Positions 46,084 to 57,217 of a stretch of 64,000 nt of DNA are shown piece by piece. The position numbers and the translations under genes are program-made. The stretch lies in contig CAZEDX010000010.1 in the NCBI GenBank assembly GCA_964511015.1, forward strand, positions 1 through 64,000. Reading direction: 5' to 3'. Source of the stretch: FEN-1099 sp964511015 (GTDB lineage: Bacteria; Lernaellota; Lernaellaia; Lernaellales; Lernaellaceae). The number at the start of each line of letters is the position of its first letter. The stretch's first letter is position 1. A model generated the notes under the pieces. That model searched no databases. It was not told the DNA's origin and was given only the letters and a program-made list of their open reading frames with translations.

Positions 46084-47394
46084 CTACGCGCCGAGTTTGG
46101 TCAGCCGGTCGGCGTAAGCCAGCATCAACGGCATCAGATCGGTGCCGCGCACGCGGCCCAGGCCGCCGGCCATCGCCTCCCGTTCGCCGAAAGCGGCGGC
46201 GCCGTCGCGCATCACCAACCGGCCGTGCATCAGCACCGGCACCGGGTGGAAGCTGTGTGTCTTCATCACCGCCGGCGTCGAGTGGTCGCCGGTCACACAC
46301 AGCACGTCGGGTTTGAGGGCCATGATGCGCGGCATGAGGGCATCAACCTGCTGAATCACCTCGACCTTTTTCGCGAAATTGCCGTCTTCGCCGTAGCTAT
46401 CGGTCTTTTTCACGTGGACGAAAAAGAAGTCGTAGTCGGCCCAGTACTTCTCCAGCGCAGCGATCTCGTCGGCGATCTGCACCTCGATGCGTTCGCTGGC
46501 GGACCGCGTGAGGTTCTGCTCGTCGGGCGCCGTCTTGAGCACGTCCATGCCGACCAACCGCGCGATGCCGCGGTAGTCGGGGTACGCCGCGATGGCCGCG
46601 CATCGCATACCGGTCAGTTCGACCATGCTGGGGATTTTTTTGTACGTGTCGAAGCCGCGGGTCAGGATGAAATTCGCCGGCCGGCGGCCGTGCAACGCGG
46701 CGCGGACCTGTCGCAACAGCTCGCCGATCACCTCGGCCGTGTGTTGCGCGGCGGGGTCGTTGGCGGCCTGCGGTTGCGGCGCCGGAGCCAACGGCGAGAC
46801 GCCGGTGGCTTGCGGGTCGGTGTCGATCAGCTCGCCCGACCAGCCGCTGCCCTTCAGGTGCAATACCGCGCGGTGCTCTTTGCTCGGCCACAGGTCGAGG
46901 TCGACGCCGGAGATCTTCACCTTGCCGCGCAGCTCGGCGATCAATTCGCTGGCCGGGCCATCCTGAATGCGCCCGGCACGGCGATCGGTCACCAGTAGTT
47001 GGCCGTTCTTTTCCTCGACCGTGCAGAAATTGAGACGCGCGGCGACTTCACCGGCTTGCATTACGTGTGGCTCGAAGCAACGCGCGCCGAACAACGCTAG
47101 CACGCCGCGACCGATTTCGTAGACCAGCGGGTCGTAGCCGAACAGCGCCAGGTGCGCCAGGCCCGAGCCGGGGGTGAAGCCGGGACCGATCGGGTCTTGC
47201 AACCCCAGCGCTCCTTCCGCCGCAAGGCGATCGAGGTTTGGTGTGGCCGCCGTCTCGAGTTCGGTCTTGCCGCCGGCCTCGACCGGCAATCCGCCGACGC
47301 CGTCCAACACAAGCAGAACGATTTTCGACTTCGCGCCGGCGCGCTTGGCCAATCGCGAAACCAGTTCCCATTGTGGCGTAACCGGGAATTGCAT
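46084..47394 (-). CDS. apgM: Archaeal-type 2,3-bisphosphoglycerate-independent phosphoglycerate mutase
   Basis: The 436-residue enzyme interconverts 3- and 2-phosphoglycerate in glycolysis. It belongs to the alkaline-phosphatase superfamily: LLVLDGVGGLP and the phosphoryl-carrying Ser77 in FTPGSGLAHLALFGYDP, then HVKKTDSYGEDG and TGDHSTPAVMKTHSFHPVPVL for metals. This aPGAM form is common in archaea and anaerobes. GAGGGGG lies upstream of the ATG. Neighbours are comF downstream and rsfS upstream, with gaps suggesting one operon at most in part. Confidence 0.94.
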   Translation of the reverse strand: MQFPVTPQWELVSRLAKRAGAKSKIVLLVLDGVGGLPVEAGGKTELETAATPNLDRLAAEGALGLQDPIGPGFTPGSGLAHLALFGYDPLVYEIGRGVLALFGARCFEPHVMQAGEVAARLNFCTVEEKNGQLLVTDRRAGRIQDGPASELIAELRGKVKISGVDLDLWPSKEHRAVLHLKGSGWSGELIDTDPQATGVSPLAPAPQPQAANDPAAQHTAEVIGELLRQVRAALHGRRPANFILTRGFDTYKKIPSMVELTGMRCAAIAAYPDYRGIARLVGMDVLKTAPDEQNLTRSASERIEVQIADEIAALEKYWADYDFFFVHVKKTDSYGEDGNFAKKVEVIQQVDALMPRIMALKPDVLCVTGDHSTPAVMKTHSFHPVPVLMHGRLVMRDGAAAFGEREAMAGGLGRVRGTDLMPLMLAYADRLTKLGA

Positions 47395-47504
47395 GATGCC
47401 CCCTCTTTCCGCGCCGGTATCGGCGTTCGCCTCATCGCGAGCGCCGCGCGGCTCTACCCAACCAGCAAGATCAATACAGTCCTACCGACCTATCGCGCGG
47501 CGAA

Positions 47505-47885
47505 CTAACGGCTCGAACGGGGCGCCGCCGGCCGCGCCGGAGCTTCCTCCATCGCAATGCGCGGCGCATCGGGCCAGATGCCCTCGAGGTCATAGTAGCC
47601 ACGCATCGGTTCGTGGAAGGCGTGGAACACGATATCGCCGAAATCCACCAGCGCCCACAGGCCCTCGTTGACTCCTTCGACCGCCAGTCCCGGCAGGCCC
47701 GCATGCTTCATCTCCTGCGCCACGTGACGCACGATGGTCTGTACCTGCCGCGTCGAGCGGCCATGACAGACGATGACCACGTCGGTGTAGGAGCAAAGGT
47801 TGGCGACTTGCATCAAGACCAGGTCGACGGCGTTCTTTTCAAGGGCGAGTTCGGCGACGCGCTTGGCTTTGGCTAATGTATCCAC
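47505..47885 (-). CDS. rsfS: Ribosomal silencing factor RsfS
   Basis: The 126-residue protein matches RsfS (Iojap family), which binds ribosomal protein L14 (uL14) and blocks subunit joining when nutrients are low. Motifs: AVDLVLMQVANLCSYTDVVIVCHGRSTRQVQTI split across the first 60 residues, then GLWALVDFGDIVFHAFHEPMRGYYDLEGIW. The start is a GTG, with AAGGAGG somewhat far upstream. The tail is Ala/Pro-rich. Confidence 0.94.
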   Translation of the reverse strand: MDTLAKAKRVAELALEKNAVDLVLMQVANLCSYTDVVIVCHGRSTRQVQTIVRHVAQEMKHAGLPGLAVEGVNEGLWALVDFGDIVFHAFHEPMRGYYDLEGIWPDAPRIAMEEAPARPAAPRSSR

Positions 47886-47978
47886 CTAGACTGCGAGCCT
47901 CCTTGGGGATGTTGGACTTTCCGCGTACATGGTAAGGCCCGGAAGCGGAGGGCGTCAAGCAAAGGCGTTGCCGAACGG

Positions 47979-50654
47979 CTAGTCGAACTGCACGGTCCAG
48001 GTCACGTCCGGGTGCTGGTCGCCGTCGACCGCCGCGCCGGTGCGTTCGACATCGAACGACAGCGTCGCGATGTACTCGCCGTTGACCAGCGTCTGGTTGG
48101 TGATCTCATAGCCGTCCGGGGCCGTCACCTCGGCCGACTCGGCGTAGTAGTCGCCGGGCAGGTAGAAAGTGACGGTGTTGGTGAATGGGGCGAAGTCGGT
48201 GCCGATGGCGCCTTCCTGCGTGCCGGTCAGTTGCCACGATTCCCAATCCCATTCGATGGACCGCACCACGCCGACGCCGCCGAGCACGTGCCGGTTGGTG
48301 CCGAGGAATTGCGGATGGTCGAGTTTCGGCCGCAGCGCGATGACCCGCGGCGTGCGGGCCGGCACGTCAACGAACAGTTCGTCGGTCACCTCGCCGAGGA
48401 ATTCCTGCGTCCAGAACTCGAACGCCAGGAAACTGCCCTCGCCCAGAATGCCCGCCTCGGCGAAGTCGGCGCCGATTTCGCGGTTGGTGTCCGGAATGAA
48501 TTCGAACGGGTAGTCGGTGGTCAGGTCGCGGTTGATGCCCCAGTTCAGCAAGCCCAGTACGTAATACGGTTCGGTGAAGTCGTCGATCTTGAGCACCCAC
48601 ACTTCGGGGAATTCGCGCTCGAACATGTCGAGCGGCCGGCCGGCGTGGCCATAGACGGGTAGCACGCTGCGGATAACTCCCACCGCCTCGGCGGACAGAT
48701 CGACCAGCCGGTCGCCGAGTTTCACCAGGCCGCCCTGCAGCGCAACGGCGGTGGTGAACGTCGCCGATTCGTTGAGCGTCAACGGATCGTACTCGGGGTT
48801 GGAATGGGCGCGGAAGAAGATCAGATCCGGGTGGTTGATCCAGGTGCGCTCGTGCAGGTAGTAGCGACGCGCGCTGTCGCGGTACATCGGCTTCAGACCC
48901 TGGTTGTCGAAAATCGCGATCGGCGAATAGGGATTCGACGACTCGCCTTCCCACACCGGCATGGTGTCCAGCGTCAGGCGGATCGAATCGACCAGGCCGT
49001 AGTTGAAGCCGACCACGGCGACGTTGATGAAGAAGATGTCGGGGCCGAGGGCTTCTTGAATGGTCTGGATGCCGCGCCGGTAGAACTCGCCGCGGGTTAA
49101 CGATTCGTCTTGCCAATCCTGACTGATCAAGCCGCGATAGGCGAAGTCGAGCTTGAGCCACTGTACGCCCCACGACTTGAGGGTTTCCATCAGATCGGTC
49201 AGGTGGGCGAGCGCGTCCGGATTCGAGTCATCGAGATACCGGGTGGTGTCGCCGGTCAACTCGTACAGCAGCGGATACGCCCACCAATCCGGATGATCCA
49301 GCACCACCTGGGCGTCGCCGTCGGCCCACATCGCCGCTATCCAGACCCCGCTGAGGAAACCCAGATTGTTGGCGCGCGAGATCAGCCACTCGATACCGTT
49401 CTGGTCGCCGTGGTCCGGAAACTTGGTCGCATTGACTTCCCAATCGCCGGTCTTCACCTGCCAGCCGTCGTCGATCTGGAAGTAGTTCATGCCCCAGCGG
49501 CGCAACTCGCGGTCGGCGAAGTCCATGTTGTCGACGATGATCTGCTCGTCGATGCCGGTGCCGTAGCCGCCCGAACCGCCGCCGCCCGACCACGAGTTCC
49601 AACCCGCCGGGACGCCGATCTCCGGGTGGCGTTCGGTCCAGGTCTGAATGTTCAGCCAGGTCTTGAGGCGATCGGCATAGGTTTCGAGCACCTCGAACGG
49701 CTTGGACTGGCCGAAATCGAGAATCATCGGCTCGGTCTTCAGGTGGCCGCCGACGGTCAGCGACTTGGCGGGGTCGTACTGACAATCGGCCTGCAAGGCC
49801 TGGCCGGCGTTCGGGTCGCGGTCCGGCCCGTTGTAGATCACCGGCTGCGAAACGTCGTAGGCAAGAAAGCCCAACAGCAAGCTGCGACGGTTGGTCTGGT
49901 TGTAGATCAGCGTGCTCCAGTTCGAAATCGACGGCAGCGTGCCGGGACTGATCGGCACGCAGAAGTCGCCGTAGTTGAGCGTGCCGTCGGTCAGCGTGCG
50001 CAGATCGCGATTCCTGCCGAAGATCAACGCGCCGTCCGGCGGCGTAGCCGAGAGCGGGTAGATCGCGCCAATGAGCATTTTTTCCTTGGTGTCATTGACG
50101 ACGTTCACGTCGGCCAGCATCAGACTTTCGCCCTCCAACAGAGCGAAGGTCTGTTCGATCGTTGGGGCGTCAACCACACCACCGCGTCGCACCTTGATCG
50201 ATTTGCCGCTGCCCAGCGCGTTGCTGACGTCCTGGCTGCTCCAATCAAGATAGGGCAGCTCGCTGCCGTGCCAGACTTTCTCGGGCAACAACGAGTGCGA
50301 CAAGATCAGCGCCTCGGCGTGGCGCACGATGCGTGTCCCCCCCTTGTCGAGGATATTGTACCGGCCTTCGTTGAGCAGATAGCGCACCGCCAGGGCGTTG
50401 TTGCGAATCACCAGCGTGTCGCCGTCGAGAAACACTTCCACCTCGTCGGAGGTGTCATCGTCGACATTTGTGTCGTCATCCGCAGAGGTATCGTCATCGG
50501 CCGTGTCGTCATCACTTGTGTCGTCATCGTCGTTGTCGTCATCGGCGTCATCGTCACCTTGGTCGTCATCATCGTCGGCGCCGTTGTCGCAACCCCAGCC
50601 GGCCGCAATGAGGGCGGCAATCAACAGCAACACCCACCTGATTCGCTTGCGCAT
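47979..50654 (-). CDS. Lipid-anchored GH36-like alpha-galactosidase
   Basis: The 891-residue protein starts with a lipoprotein signal (lipobox-like GWGC at about residue 22) followed at once by an Asp-rich linker of DDDT units (about 25-68). The catalytic barrel (about 350-650) is GH36/GH27-like: GWNSWSGGGGSGG, NYFQIDDGWQ, and the nucleophile Asp503 in WLKLDFAY. A C-terminal beta domain follows. It probably removes alpha-linked galactose from polymers at the cell surface. ATG 50654 with GGAGGTG before it is the start. Confidence 0.85.
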   Translation of the reverse strand: MRKRIRWVLLLIAALIAAGWGCDNGADDDDDQGDDDADDDNDDDDTSDDDTADDDTSADDDTNVDDDTSDEVEVFLDGDTLVIRNNALAVRYLLNEGRYNILDKGGTRIVRHAEALILSHSLLPEKVWHGSELPYLDWSSQDVSNALGSGKSIKVRRGGVVDAPTIEQTFALLEGESLMLADVNVVNDTKEKMLIGAIYPLSATPPDGALIFGRNRDLRTLTDGTLNYGDFCVPISPGTLPSISNWSTLIYNQTNRRSLLLGFLAYDVSQPVIYNGPDRDPNAGQALQADCQYDPAKSLTVGGHLKTEPMILDFGQSKPFEVLETYADRLKTWLNIQTWTERHPEIGVPAGWNSWSGGGGSGGYGTGIDEQIIVDNMDFADRELRRWGMNYFQIDDGWQVKTGDWEVNATKFPDHGDQNGIEWLISRANNLGFLSGVWIAAMWADGDAQVVLDHPDWWAYPLLYELTGDTTRYLDDSNPDALAHLTDLMETLKSWGVQWLKLDFAYRGLISQDWQDESLTRGEFYRRGIQTIQEALGPDIFFINVAVVGFNYGLVDSIRLTLDTMPVWEGESSNPYSPIAIFDNQGLKPMYRDSARRYYLHERTWINHPDLIFFRAHSNPEYDPLTLNESATFTTAVALQGGLVKLGDRLVDLSAEAVGVIRSVLPVYGHAGRPLDMFEREFPEVWVLKIDDFTEPYYVLGLLNWGINRDLTTDYPFEFIPDTNREIGADFAEAGILGEGSFLAFEFWTQEFLGEVTDELFVDVPARTPRVIALRPKLDHPQFLGTNRHVLGGVGVVRSIEWDWESWQLTGTQEGAIGTDFAPFTNTVTFYLPGDYYAESAEVTAPDGYEITNQTLVNGEYIATLSFDVERTGAAVDGDQHPDVTWTVQFD

Positions 50655-50726
50655 GATCCACCTCCGCCCAGGGAGAGAATCCACTGGTAGCACAACCAAT
50701 CGGCAGGGTAAAGGAAGACGACCGCA

Positions 50727-51401
50727 CTAGGCGCCGACCCGAACGCCGCGGCCGATCACCAGCGGCAGGCACGGCGCGGGTTGCACGGCCGCCTCGGCGA
50801 AGCCGGCTTGCGGCAGGAGCGCGCGCATTTCGTCGGCGCCGATCCCCTGGTGGGCGACAAAACGGCGGAAGTACTGGGCGAAGAAGAAATGGGTGCCGGG
50901 AAAGATGTACCGCCAATGTCTCACGAACTCGCGCACCGCGGCGTGCGTGCAACTGGACGAGATCTCGATCACACACAATTGACCGCCGGGCCGGCAAACG
51001 CGCACCATCTCGCGCAGGCCGCGCAACGGATCGGGCCAGTGTTTGATGGACGCCACCGACAGCACCAGATCGAAGCGTTCGTCGGGGAGCGGCAGATTCA
51101 TGGCGTCACCGACCAGATAGCTGAGATTGGCGACGCCGGCGCCGCTCTTCTCGGCGCGGCCGATCTGACTGGGCGAAAGGTCGACGCCGAGGACTTGCGC
51201 CTCGGGGTTGCGCTGGGCGACGCGCAGAGTGCCCTGGCCCGAACCGCAGCCGAGGTCGAGCACCCGGGTCCCCGGGGGCAGATTGCTGAACTGCGCCGCT
51301 ACAATTTCGTCGTATACGCCGCAGATACCGCGCGCCACAAACGTGTCATAGAGCCAAGACACACGGGGATTCCAAGCGCCCTTCATGCGAAACAAGTTCA
51401 T
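50727..51401 (-). CDS. Class I SAM-dependent methyltransferase
   Basis: The 224-residue protein has a typical motif I (VLDLGCGSGQGTLRVA), an acidic GVDLSP and a motif around FDLVLSVASIKHWPDPLRGLREMVRVCRPGG, as in Methyltransf_11 enzymes. The substrate cannot be told. It lacks a signal peptide and lies between the glycosidase and lepA. Confidence 0.88.
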   Translation of the reverse strand: MNLFRMKGAWNPRVSWLYDTFVARGICGVYDEIVAAQFSNLPPGTRVLDLGCGSGQGTLRVAQRNPEAQVLGVDLSPSQIGRAEKSGAGVANLSYLVGDAMNLPLPDERFDLVLSVASIKHWPDPLRGLREMVRVCRPGGQLCVIEISSSCTHAAVREFVRHWRYIFPGTHFFFAQYFRRFVAHQGIGADEMRALLPQAGFAEAAVQPAPCLPLVIGRGVRVGA

Positions 51402-51538
51402 CGTTTACTCCGCGGGCCGGGCAAGCCCCGCATATTTTTTGTGTTCCGTTAAGGTGGCACGAATCATATAAAAAAGTAAAAGGCACGATTGGAGGCCGGG
51501 CCGCGCGCCGGCCGGGTCCCGATTCCTGCGATCGCCCC

Positions 51539-53335
<1,797 letters not shown>

Positions 53336-53431
53336 CTGCCGCTGCTCCCGCTTTCGGCGTTTCGCCGGTTCCGGATACGACGGCCCTGGCCACGGGCCAG
53401 GGCCGCTGGTTTTCTGCTCTTGCGCCGCGCG

Positions 53432-54079
53432 CTAGCGGCCCGGACGCTTCCAGGTGCCGCCTGACTCCATGCGCTTGCGCGTGCTGATCATGACATCGGG
53501 CAAATCGTCGCGGCTCATCGACTGCACAATCTTGCCCACCACGTTGCTGAGAATGCCGAGGTCGAGTTCGACTTCGACGCGGTATTCGGCCACGATCAGG
53601 CCCGGTCCGATCTCTTCCAACAGCCAGTAGCCGTCATTGCGTTTGAAGTACTTGTGCGGGCGCGTCATGTCGGTCGTCCAGGTCAGCTTGGTCTGGTCGG
53701 CCGACAGAAGGTTGATCGTCGTGTAGTTGAGCGTGGTCAACGACGCGTCCATCTGGAAGTCGACGACGGCCTTGTTCGGCGTCCGCGAGATCACCGTCAC
53801 CTTCTTCAGGCGCGGATAAATGTCGAGGTAGTGCTCGTAGTCAAAAATCACCTTCCAAAACTGATCCTTGGTGCCGTGGTAAAGGCAGAAACCCGAGCCG
53901 TAGCCCTTGTTCGTCTGCGGGTCGATCACATTCTTGAGCACGACCTCGCCGTTCTTTACCTTGGCCAATTCCGCCGCCGACAACTTGCTGGTGACCGGAC
54001 CGGCGCTTGTCGCCCAGGTCGCCCAACCAACAACCCCAACAAACATCAATACAACGATCCAAATCCAGTGTTTGCGCAT
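53432..54079 (-). CDS. Exported SRPBCC/START-like protein
   Basis: The 215-residue protein has a signal or anchor segment (residues 5-26) and a domain with the lipid-transfer type layout: GTKDQFWKVIFDYEHYLDIYPRLKKVTV, then LTWTTDMTRPHKYFKRNDGYWLLEEI. The fold would bind a hydrophobic ligand in the periplasm. ATG 54079 is preceded by GAGGC. No partner is apparent. Confidence 0.8.
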   Translation of the reverse strand: MRKHWIWIVVLMFVGVVGWATWATSAGPVTSKLSAAELAKVKNGEVVLKNVIDPQTNKGYGSGFCLYHGTKDQFWKVIFDYEHYLDIYPRLKKVTVISRTPNKAVVDFQMDASLTTLNYTTINLLSADQTKLTWTTDMTRPHKYFKRNDGYWLLEEIGPGLIVAEYRVEVELDLGILSNVVGKIVQSMSRDDLPDVMISTRKRMESGGTWKRPGR

Positions 54080-54375
54080 CTCAAGGCCTCCTTACGCCTG
54101 CTGCCGGACAAGAAGGTAGCGGGAGGGGGACGAGAGGTCAAGCGGGGGCGGTGGGGTGGAATTGAGGCTGGAACTACACGTCCTTGGCTTTTTGGCGGTT
54201 CGATTTCGAGACCAACCCAAGGCTTCACTGCGGGCGAGAAGCTGCCACCCGTTCCGCAGGCGGGGCGGCTTGGCCGCCCTCCGAAAGCCGTCTCCCCGCT
54301 CCCCGAGGCTCGTGAGAGAGGGGTCAGGGGTGAGGGGCTCTGTACACTCGATGTGCCTGCCGCCTCCGCGGTAGG

Positions 54376-54395
54376 GGCATGACGCGTCATGCCCT
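54376..54395. repeat. Perfect 20-bp palindrome
   Basis: GGGCATGACGCGTCATGCCC is self-complementary. It is one of a group of dyads in the non-coding zone. Confidence 0.85.
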
Positions 54396-54410
54396 TTGCT
54401 CTTTTCGGAG

Positions 54411-54430
54411 GGCACGGCACGCCGTGCCCC
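54411..54430. repeat. Inverted repeat with 9-bp arms
   Basis: GGGCACGGC and GCCGTGCCC flank AC. It lies 15 bases after the previous palindrome. Confidence 0.85.
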
Positions 54431-54530
54431 TTCATAGCATCCTTAACGCGGCACGGCCGCCCTCGGCTGTGTCTTCTTCCGGATCAATGCTCGGCTTCCG
54501 CTAGCCCGTGAAACGGGTGGCGGATCTTAG

Positions 54531-54551
54531 CCCAGCGTTTTCAACGCTGGG
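54531..54551. repeat. Inverted repeat with 9-bp arms
   Basis: CCCAGCGTT and AACGCTGGG flank TTC. There is no T tract after it, so it is not a terminator. Confidence 0.85.
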
Positions 54552-54612
54552 AATGGGTACCCGGTGTGATCTACCGGGGGCTGCGGCCGTGCCACGCCGA
54601 AGCCTTGGCGCA

Positions 54613-54630
54613 GGCGGTTCACGAACCGCC
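54613..54630. repeat. Inverted repeat with 8-bp arms
   Basis: GGCGGTTC and GAACCGCC flank AC, the same AC spacer as at 54411-54430. Confidence 0.8.
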
Positions 54631-54673
54631 CCTACCGTCTATGGCAACGGCTTCGCGCCATCGAATCACTGTA

Positions 54674-54694
54674 GGGGCGCACAGCGGTGCCCCC
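54674..54694. repeat. Imperfect inverted repeat
   Basis: GGGGC and GCCCC arms surround GCACAGCGGT. It resembles the other dyads in the zone but is less perfect. Confidence 0.55.
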
Positions 54695-54748
54695 TTGCCG
54701 CCCTTACCCCAAATCCCAAACCCTAACCCCGAGGCCCTTTCATCGATC

Positions 54749-54782
54749 CTTCGTCGACACCTGCTCTGAGCGAAGTCGAAGG
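54749..54782. repeat. Imperfect inverted repeat of dispersed type
   Basis: CCTTCG-TCGAC on the left and GTCGAAGG on the right pair around CACCTGCTCTGAGCGAA. This resembles the CTTCGAC/GTCGAAG dyads spread through many environmental genomes. Confidence 0.6.
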
Positions 54783-55206
54783 ACTCAGAATAACACTTCT
54801 ACACCCACTGCCAGGCCTTGTTTCCTCCTCCGCGATACGGAGGAGGTTGGCGGAGGCCCTACCCCACTGTGAAATTCTCCACGCTGTGAATCTTGTCACA
54901 ACATCTCGAACGGCTGTTCCAGTTCCTTCGAGACGACATTTTATAACTGCATTCGTGATTCGTGTTCCCTACGGCCGCAAGCCTCCGCACACGCAAATGT
55001 TAAAAACCACGGGCGAAAAATGGTCATTTATCGGGAAATAGGCCCTAACAAAATCAATCACTTGTGTGCCAGATTTTGCACGGTTGCCTGGCCATTGGCC
55101 ACCGGATGATCTTAGCAATATCAACTACTTAGGAGCGCATGTTTTTCTGAAAACCGGCTTTGGCGTTGTCTTCCACATCGTGTTTGCAACGTCCGGCGGG
55201 CCTGTG

Positions 55207-55936
55207 TTACCCGAATTGACGACGATTTCGCCAACGCGAAGGCCCGCCTTCATTGGTTCGGCGCGAACGTGTTTTCACCGATTGCCGGTCGAAGCACACA
55301 GAAGAGACCTTTACGGGGTACTTGAAATAATGTTCGGTCCGTCCCCATGGGTGGAGCAGGTTCTGGATGACCAGTTGACCGTCGCCGACGAACTGGTCCC
55401 ACGCGCTCTGGTAGTCGAGGGTGATGAAGAGCGCGGGCGCGATCACACCGAAGGGGAACACGGTGATGACGCTGCCGCAGCCGTAGTCGATCATCTGGGT
55501 TATAGCAGCCGGAGAAGCCGTCGTGGCCGATCGGCGTGCCGAAGAACGCCACGTACTCTATGGTCGAGGCGTAGACGATTGCGATCGAGCGGACGGCCGT
55601 GTCCGCGCCGTTGAAAGTCCCGCGCGGCTCTTCCTTGATCTTGCCCGAGTGCCGCCACATCAGCGCCTGGTGCATCATGTCCCACGCCTGCTCGAGCGGG
55701 CAGTCGGCAAGGTGGTTTGGATTGACGCCTGTCAGCGCGATCGCCGAGATCACCACATTGTGGGACGGGTTTTTGTTGTCGAAGCAGCCCGCGTCGCCCG
55801 GCGAGCAACCCATGGCGAAATGGCCGCCGGGGATCTCCCCCCAGGCAAGCCCGTTGTCCGAGGACGTATCGTCATCGTCTTCGGAGACAATGGTGCATGC
55901 CGTCGGCAGCAACAACGGCACCAGCAGCATCGACAA
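55207..55936 (-). pseudogene. Chimeric pseudogene: FGE-like lipoprotein N-terminus joined to broken ERG2/sigma-1-receptor-like domain
   Basis: From 55936 the frame reads a lipobox (LLPTAC), an acidic linker (EDDDDTSSDNG) and the start of a formylglycine-generating-enzyme-like domain (GEIPGGHFAMGCSPGDAGCFDNKNPSHNVVISA cut here into parts). From about residue 73 the text changes to an ERG2/sigma-1-receptor-like domain: SIAIVYASTIEYVAFFGTPIGHDGFSG (to 55508). About 13 bases later, in another frame from 55494, it resumes MIDYGCGSVITVFPFGV...SAWDQF. In the family about 60 residues separate these blocks, so they are deleted with a frameshift. It is clearly broken; the family match is by motif memory. 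Confidence 0.65.
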
Positions 55937-56079
55937 TATGGCGATCGAATGTTTTTGGCCTTTTCACCATTTTTGTTGCCTTTCGCCAACAGGTTGGGCA
56001 TTCGCAGAGGGGCCCGGGGGTGTCAATCAGGCGCGGAACTGGACCTTCCAAAGCTTGTTCTGAGGACTCGAAAAAGGCC

Positions 56080-56108
56080 TTGACAAGGATGCGCCTTTTG
56101 GCGATATT
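56080..56108 (+). promoter_or_regulatory. Promoter of the tRNA-Gly-tRNA-Cys unit
   Basis: TTGACA (56080-56085) and GATATT (56103-56108) are spaced by 17 bases, giving a start near 56115, 20 bases before the first tRNA. Confidence 0.65.
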
Positions 56109-56134
56109 TCTACGCCCTGATCTCTGACAGGTAT

Positions 56135-56206
56135 GCGGGAATAGCTCAGTGGTAGAGCATCGCCTTGCCAAGGCGAGGGTCGCGGGTTCAAGTCCCGTTT
56201 CCCGCT
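56135..56206 (+). tRNA. tRNA-Gly (anticodon GCC)
   Basis: The 72-nt sequence folds into a standard cloverleaf: acceptor GCGGGAA with TTCCCGC, D-arm GCTCAGTGGTAGAGC, anticodon stem TCGCC/GGCGA with loop TTGCCAA, T-arm GCGGG-TTCAAGT-CCCGT, discriminator T. CCA is not encoded. Confidence 0.97.
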
Positions 56207-56212
56207 TTCTAC

Positions 56213-56284
<72 letters not shown>

Positions 56285-56368
56285 TTGTCTTCGCCTAACC
56301 ATCTTGCCGACCGGCTTTCCCCCAAATCGATTCACGCGTTGACGGTATCGTCTGGTTTGGCCGGCGCT

Positions 56369-57217
56369 TCAGTACTTAGGCAACTGCGTGCTCACCACCG
56401 CCTCCCAAAGGCGGTCGGTCACCATGCGCCGCAACAAGAGCTGCAGTGTCGCCGACAGCGTGACCGCATAGCGGGTTCGCGGCCGCCGGCTGTTGAGCGC
56501 CTTTTCCACCACCACCGCCACCGTGTCGGGTTCGCCTCCGAGCGCGTTGAACAGGCGGTTGGCGTACATATTCTTGGTCGCTTGCGCGATCGCGGCGTTG
56601 AAGGCGGCGTATGGCCCGGTGTCCGGTTCCATGTTCGTGGTCACGGTTTCGGCGAAATGCGTTTGAATCAAGCCGGGCTCGATCAGAATCACATCCACAC
56701 CGAAGGGGCGCAACTCAAACCGCATCGCGTCAGACAGCGCCTCAAGGGCAGACTTCGACGCATGATAGGCCCCTGCGCCGGGGTACACCATCTTCGCAGC
56801 GATGGAACTGATGTTGACGATCTTGCCCCAGCCCTGCCGGCGCATGCCCGGCAGCACCAGCTGCGTGAGGCGGATCGCGCCGAAGACGTTGGTTTCAAAC
56901 TGTTGCCGCAATCGTTCCAGGGTGAGCGTCTCGACGGCACCGATTTGGCCGTAGCCCGCGTTGTTGACCAACACGTCCACCACGCCGCATTCCGCTTCGA
57001 TGCGTCTCACCGCCTCTTGCCGCGACGACTCGTCGACTACATCGAGGGGAAGAGTGCGGCAACCGGCGGCGGCCAGTTCGCCCAGCGTTTCCGACCGGCG
57101 TGCGGTGGCGTACACCGTCCAGCCAGCGCGATTCAACCGTGCGGCCGTCGCACGGCCGATGCCGGTGGAACAACCGGTGATCAGCACCGAGCGTTTTTTC
57201 TGTTGTTGGTCCGCCAT
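56369..57217 (-). CDS. Short-chain dehydrogenase/reductase
   Basis: The 282-residue protein is a classical SDR: cofactor loop TGCSTGIG (residues 15-22), NNAG (85-88), and the catalytic Ser138, Tyr151 and Lys155 in NISSIAAKMVYPGAGAYHASK. Arg-rich residues after the first beta strand pair (ATARRSETL) suggest NADP(H). The substrate is unknown. This is an intact gene within the otherwise degraded 54-58.8 kb zone. Confidence 0.93.
   Translation of the reverse strand: MADQQQKKRSVLITGCSTGIGRATAARLNRAGWTVYATARRSETLGELAAAGCRTLPLDVVDESSRQEAVRRIEAECGVVDVLVNNAGYGQIGAVETLTLERLRQQFETNVFGAIRLTQLVLPGMRRQGWGKIVNISSIAAKMVYPGAGAYHASKSALEALSDAMRFELRPFGVDVILIEPGLIQTHFAETVTTNMEPDTGPYAAFNAAIAQATKNMYANRLFNALGGEPDTVAVVVEKALNSRRPRTRYAVTLSATLQLLLRRMVTDRLWEAVVSTQLPKY

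Larger units (their letters stand above)
54080..55206. other. Long non-coding region with dispersed dyad repeats
   Basis: No supported gene is found on either strand over 1.1 kb. The region contains several GC-rich inverted repeats (listed separately) of the kind found dispersed between genes in many environmental bacteria, plus a stretch around 54290-54335 resembling the dispersed sequence GAGAGGGGTCAGGGGTGAGG. From about 54880 on it becomes more AT-rich and featureless. Confidence 0.7.

Noticed and set aside
54080..55060. Several small open frames in the dyad-rich region
   Set aside because: They are Pro/Arg-rich, cross the inverted repeats and have no start-site signals or homology.
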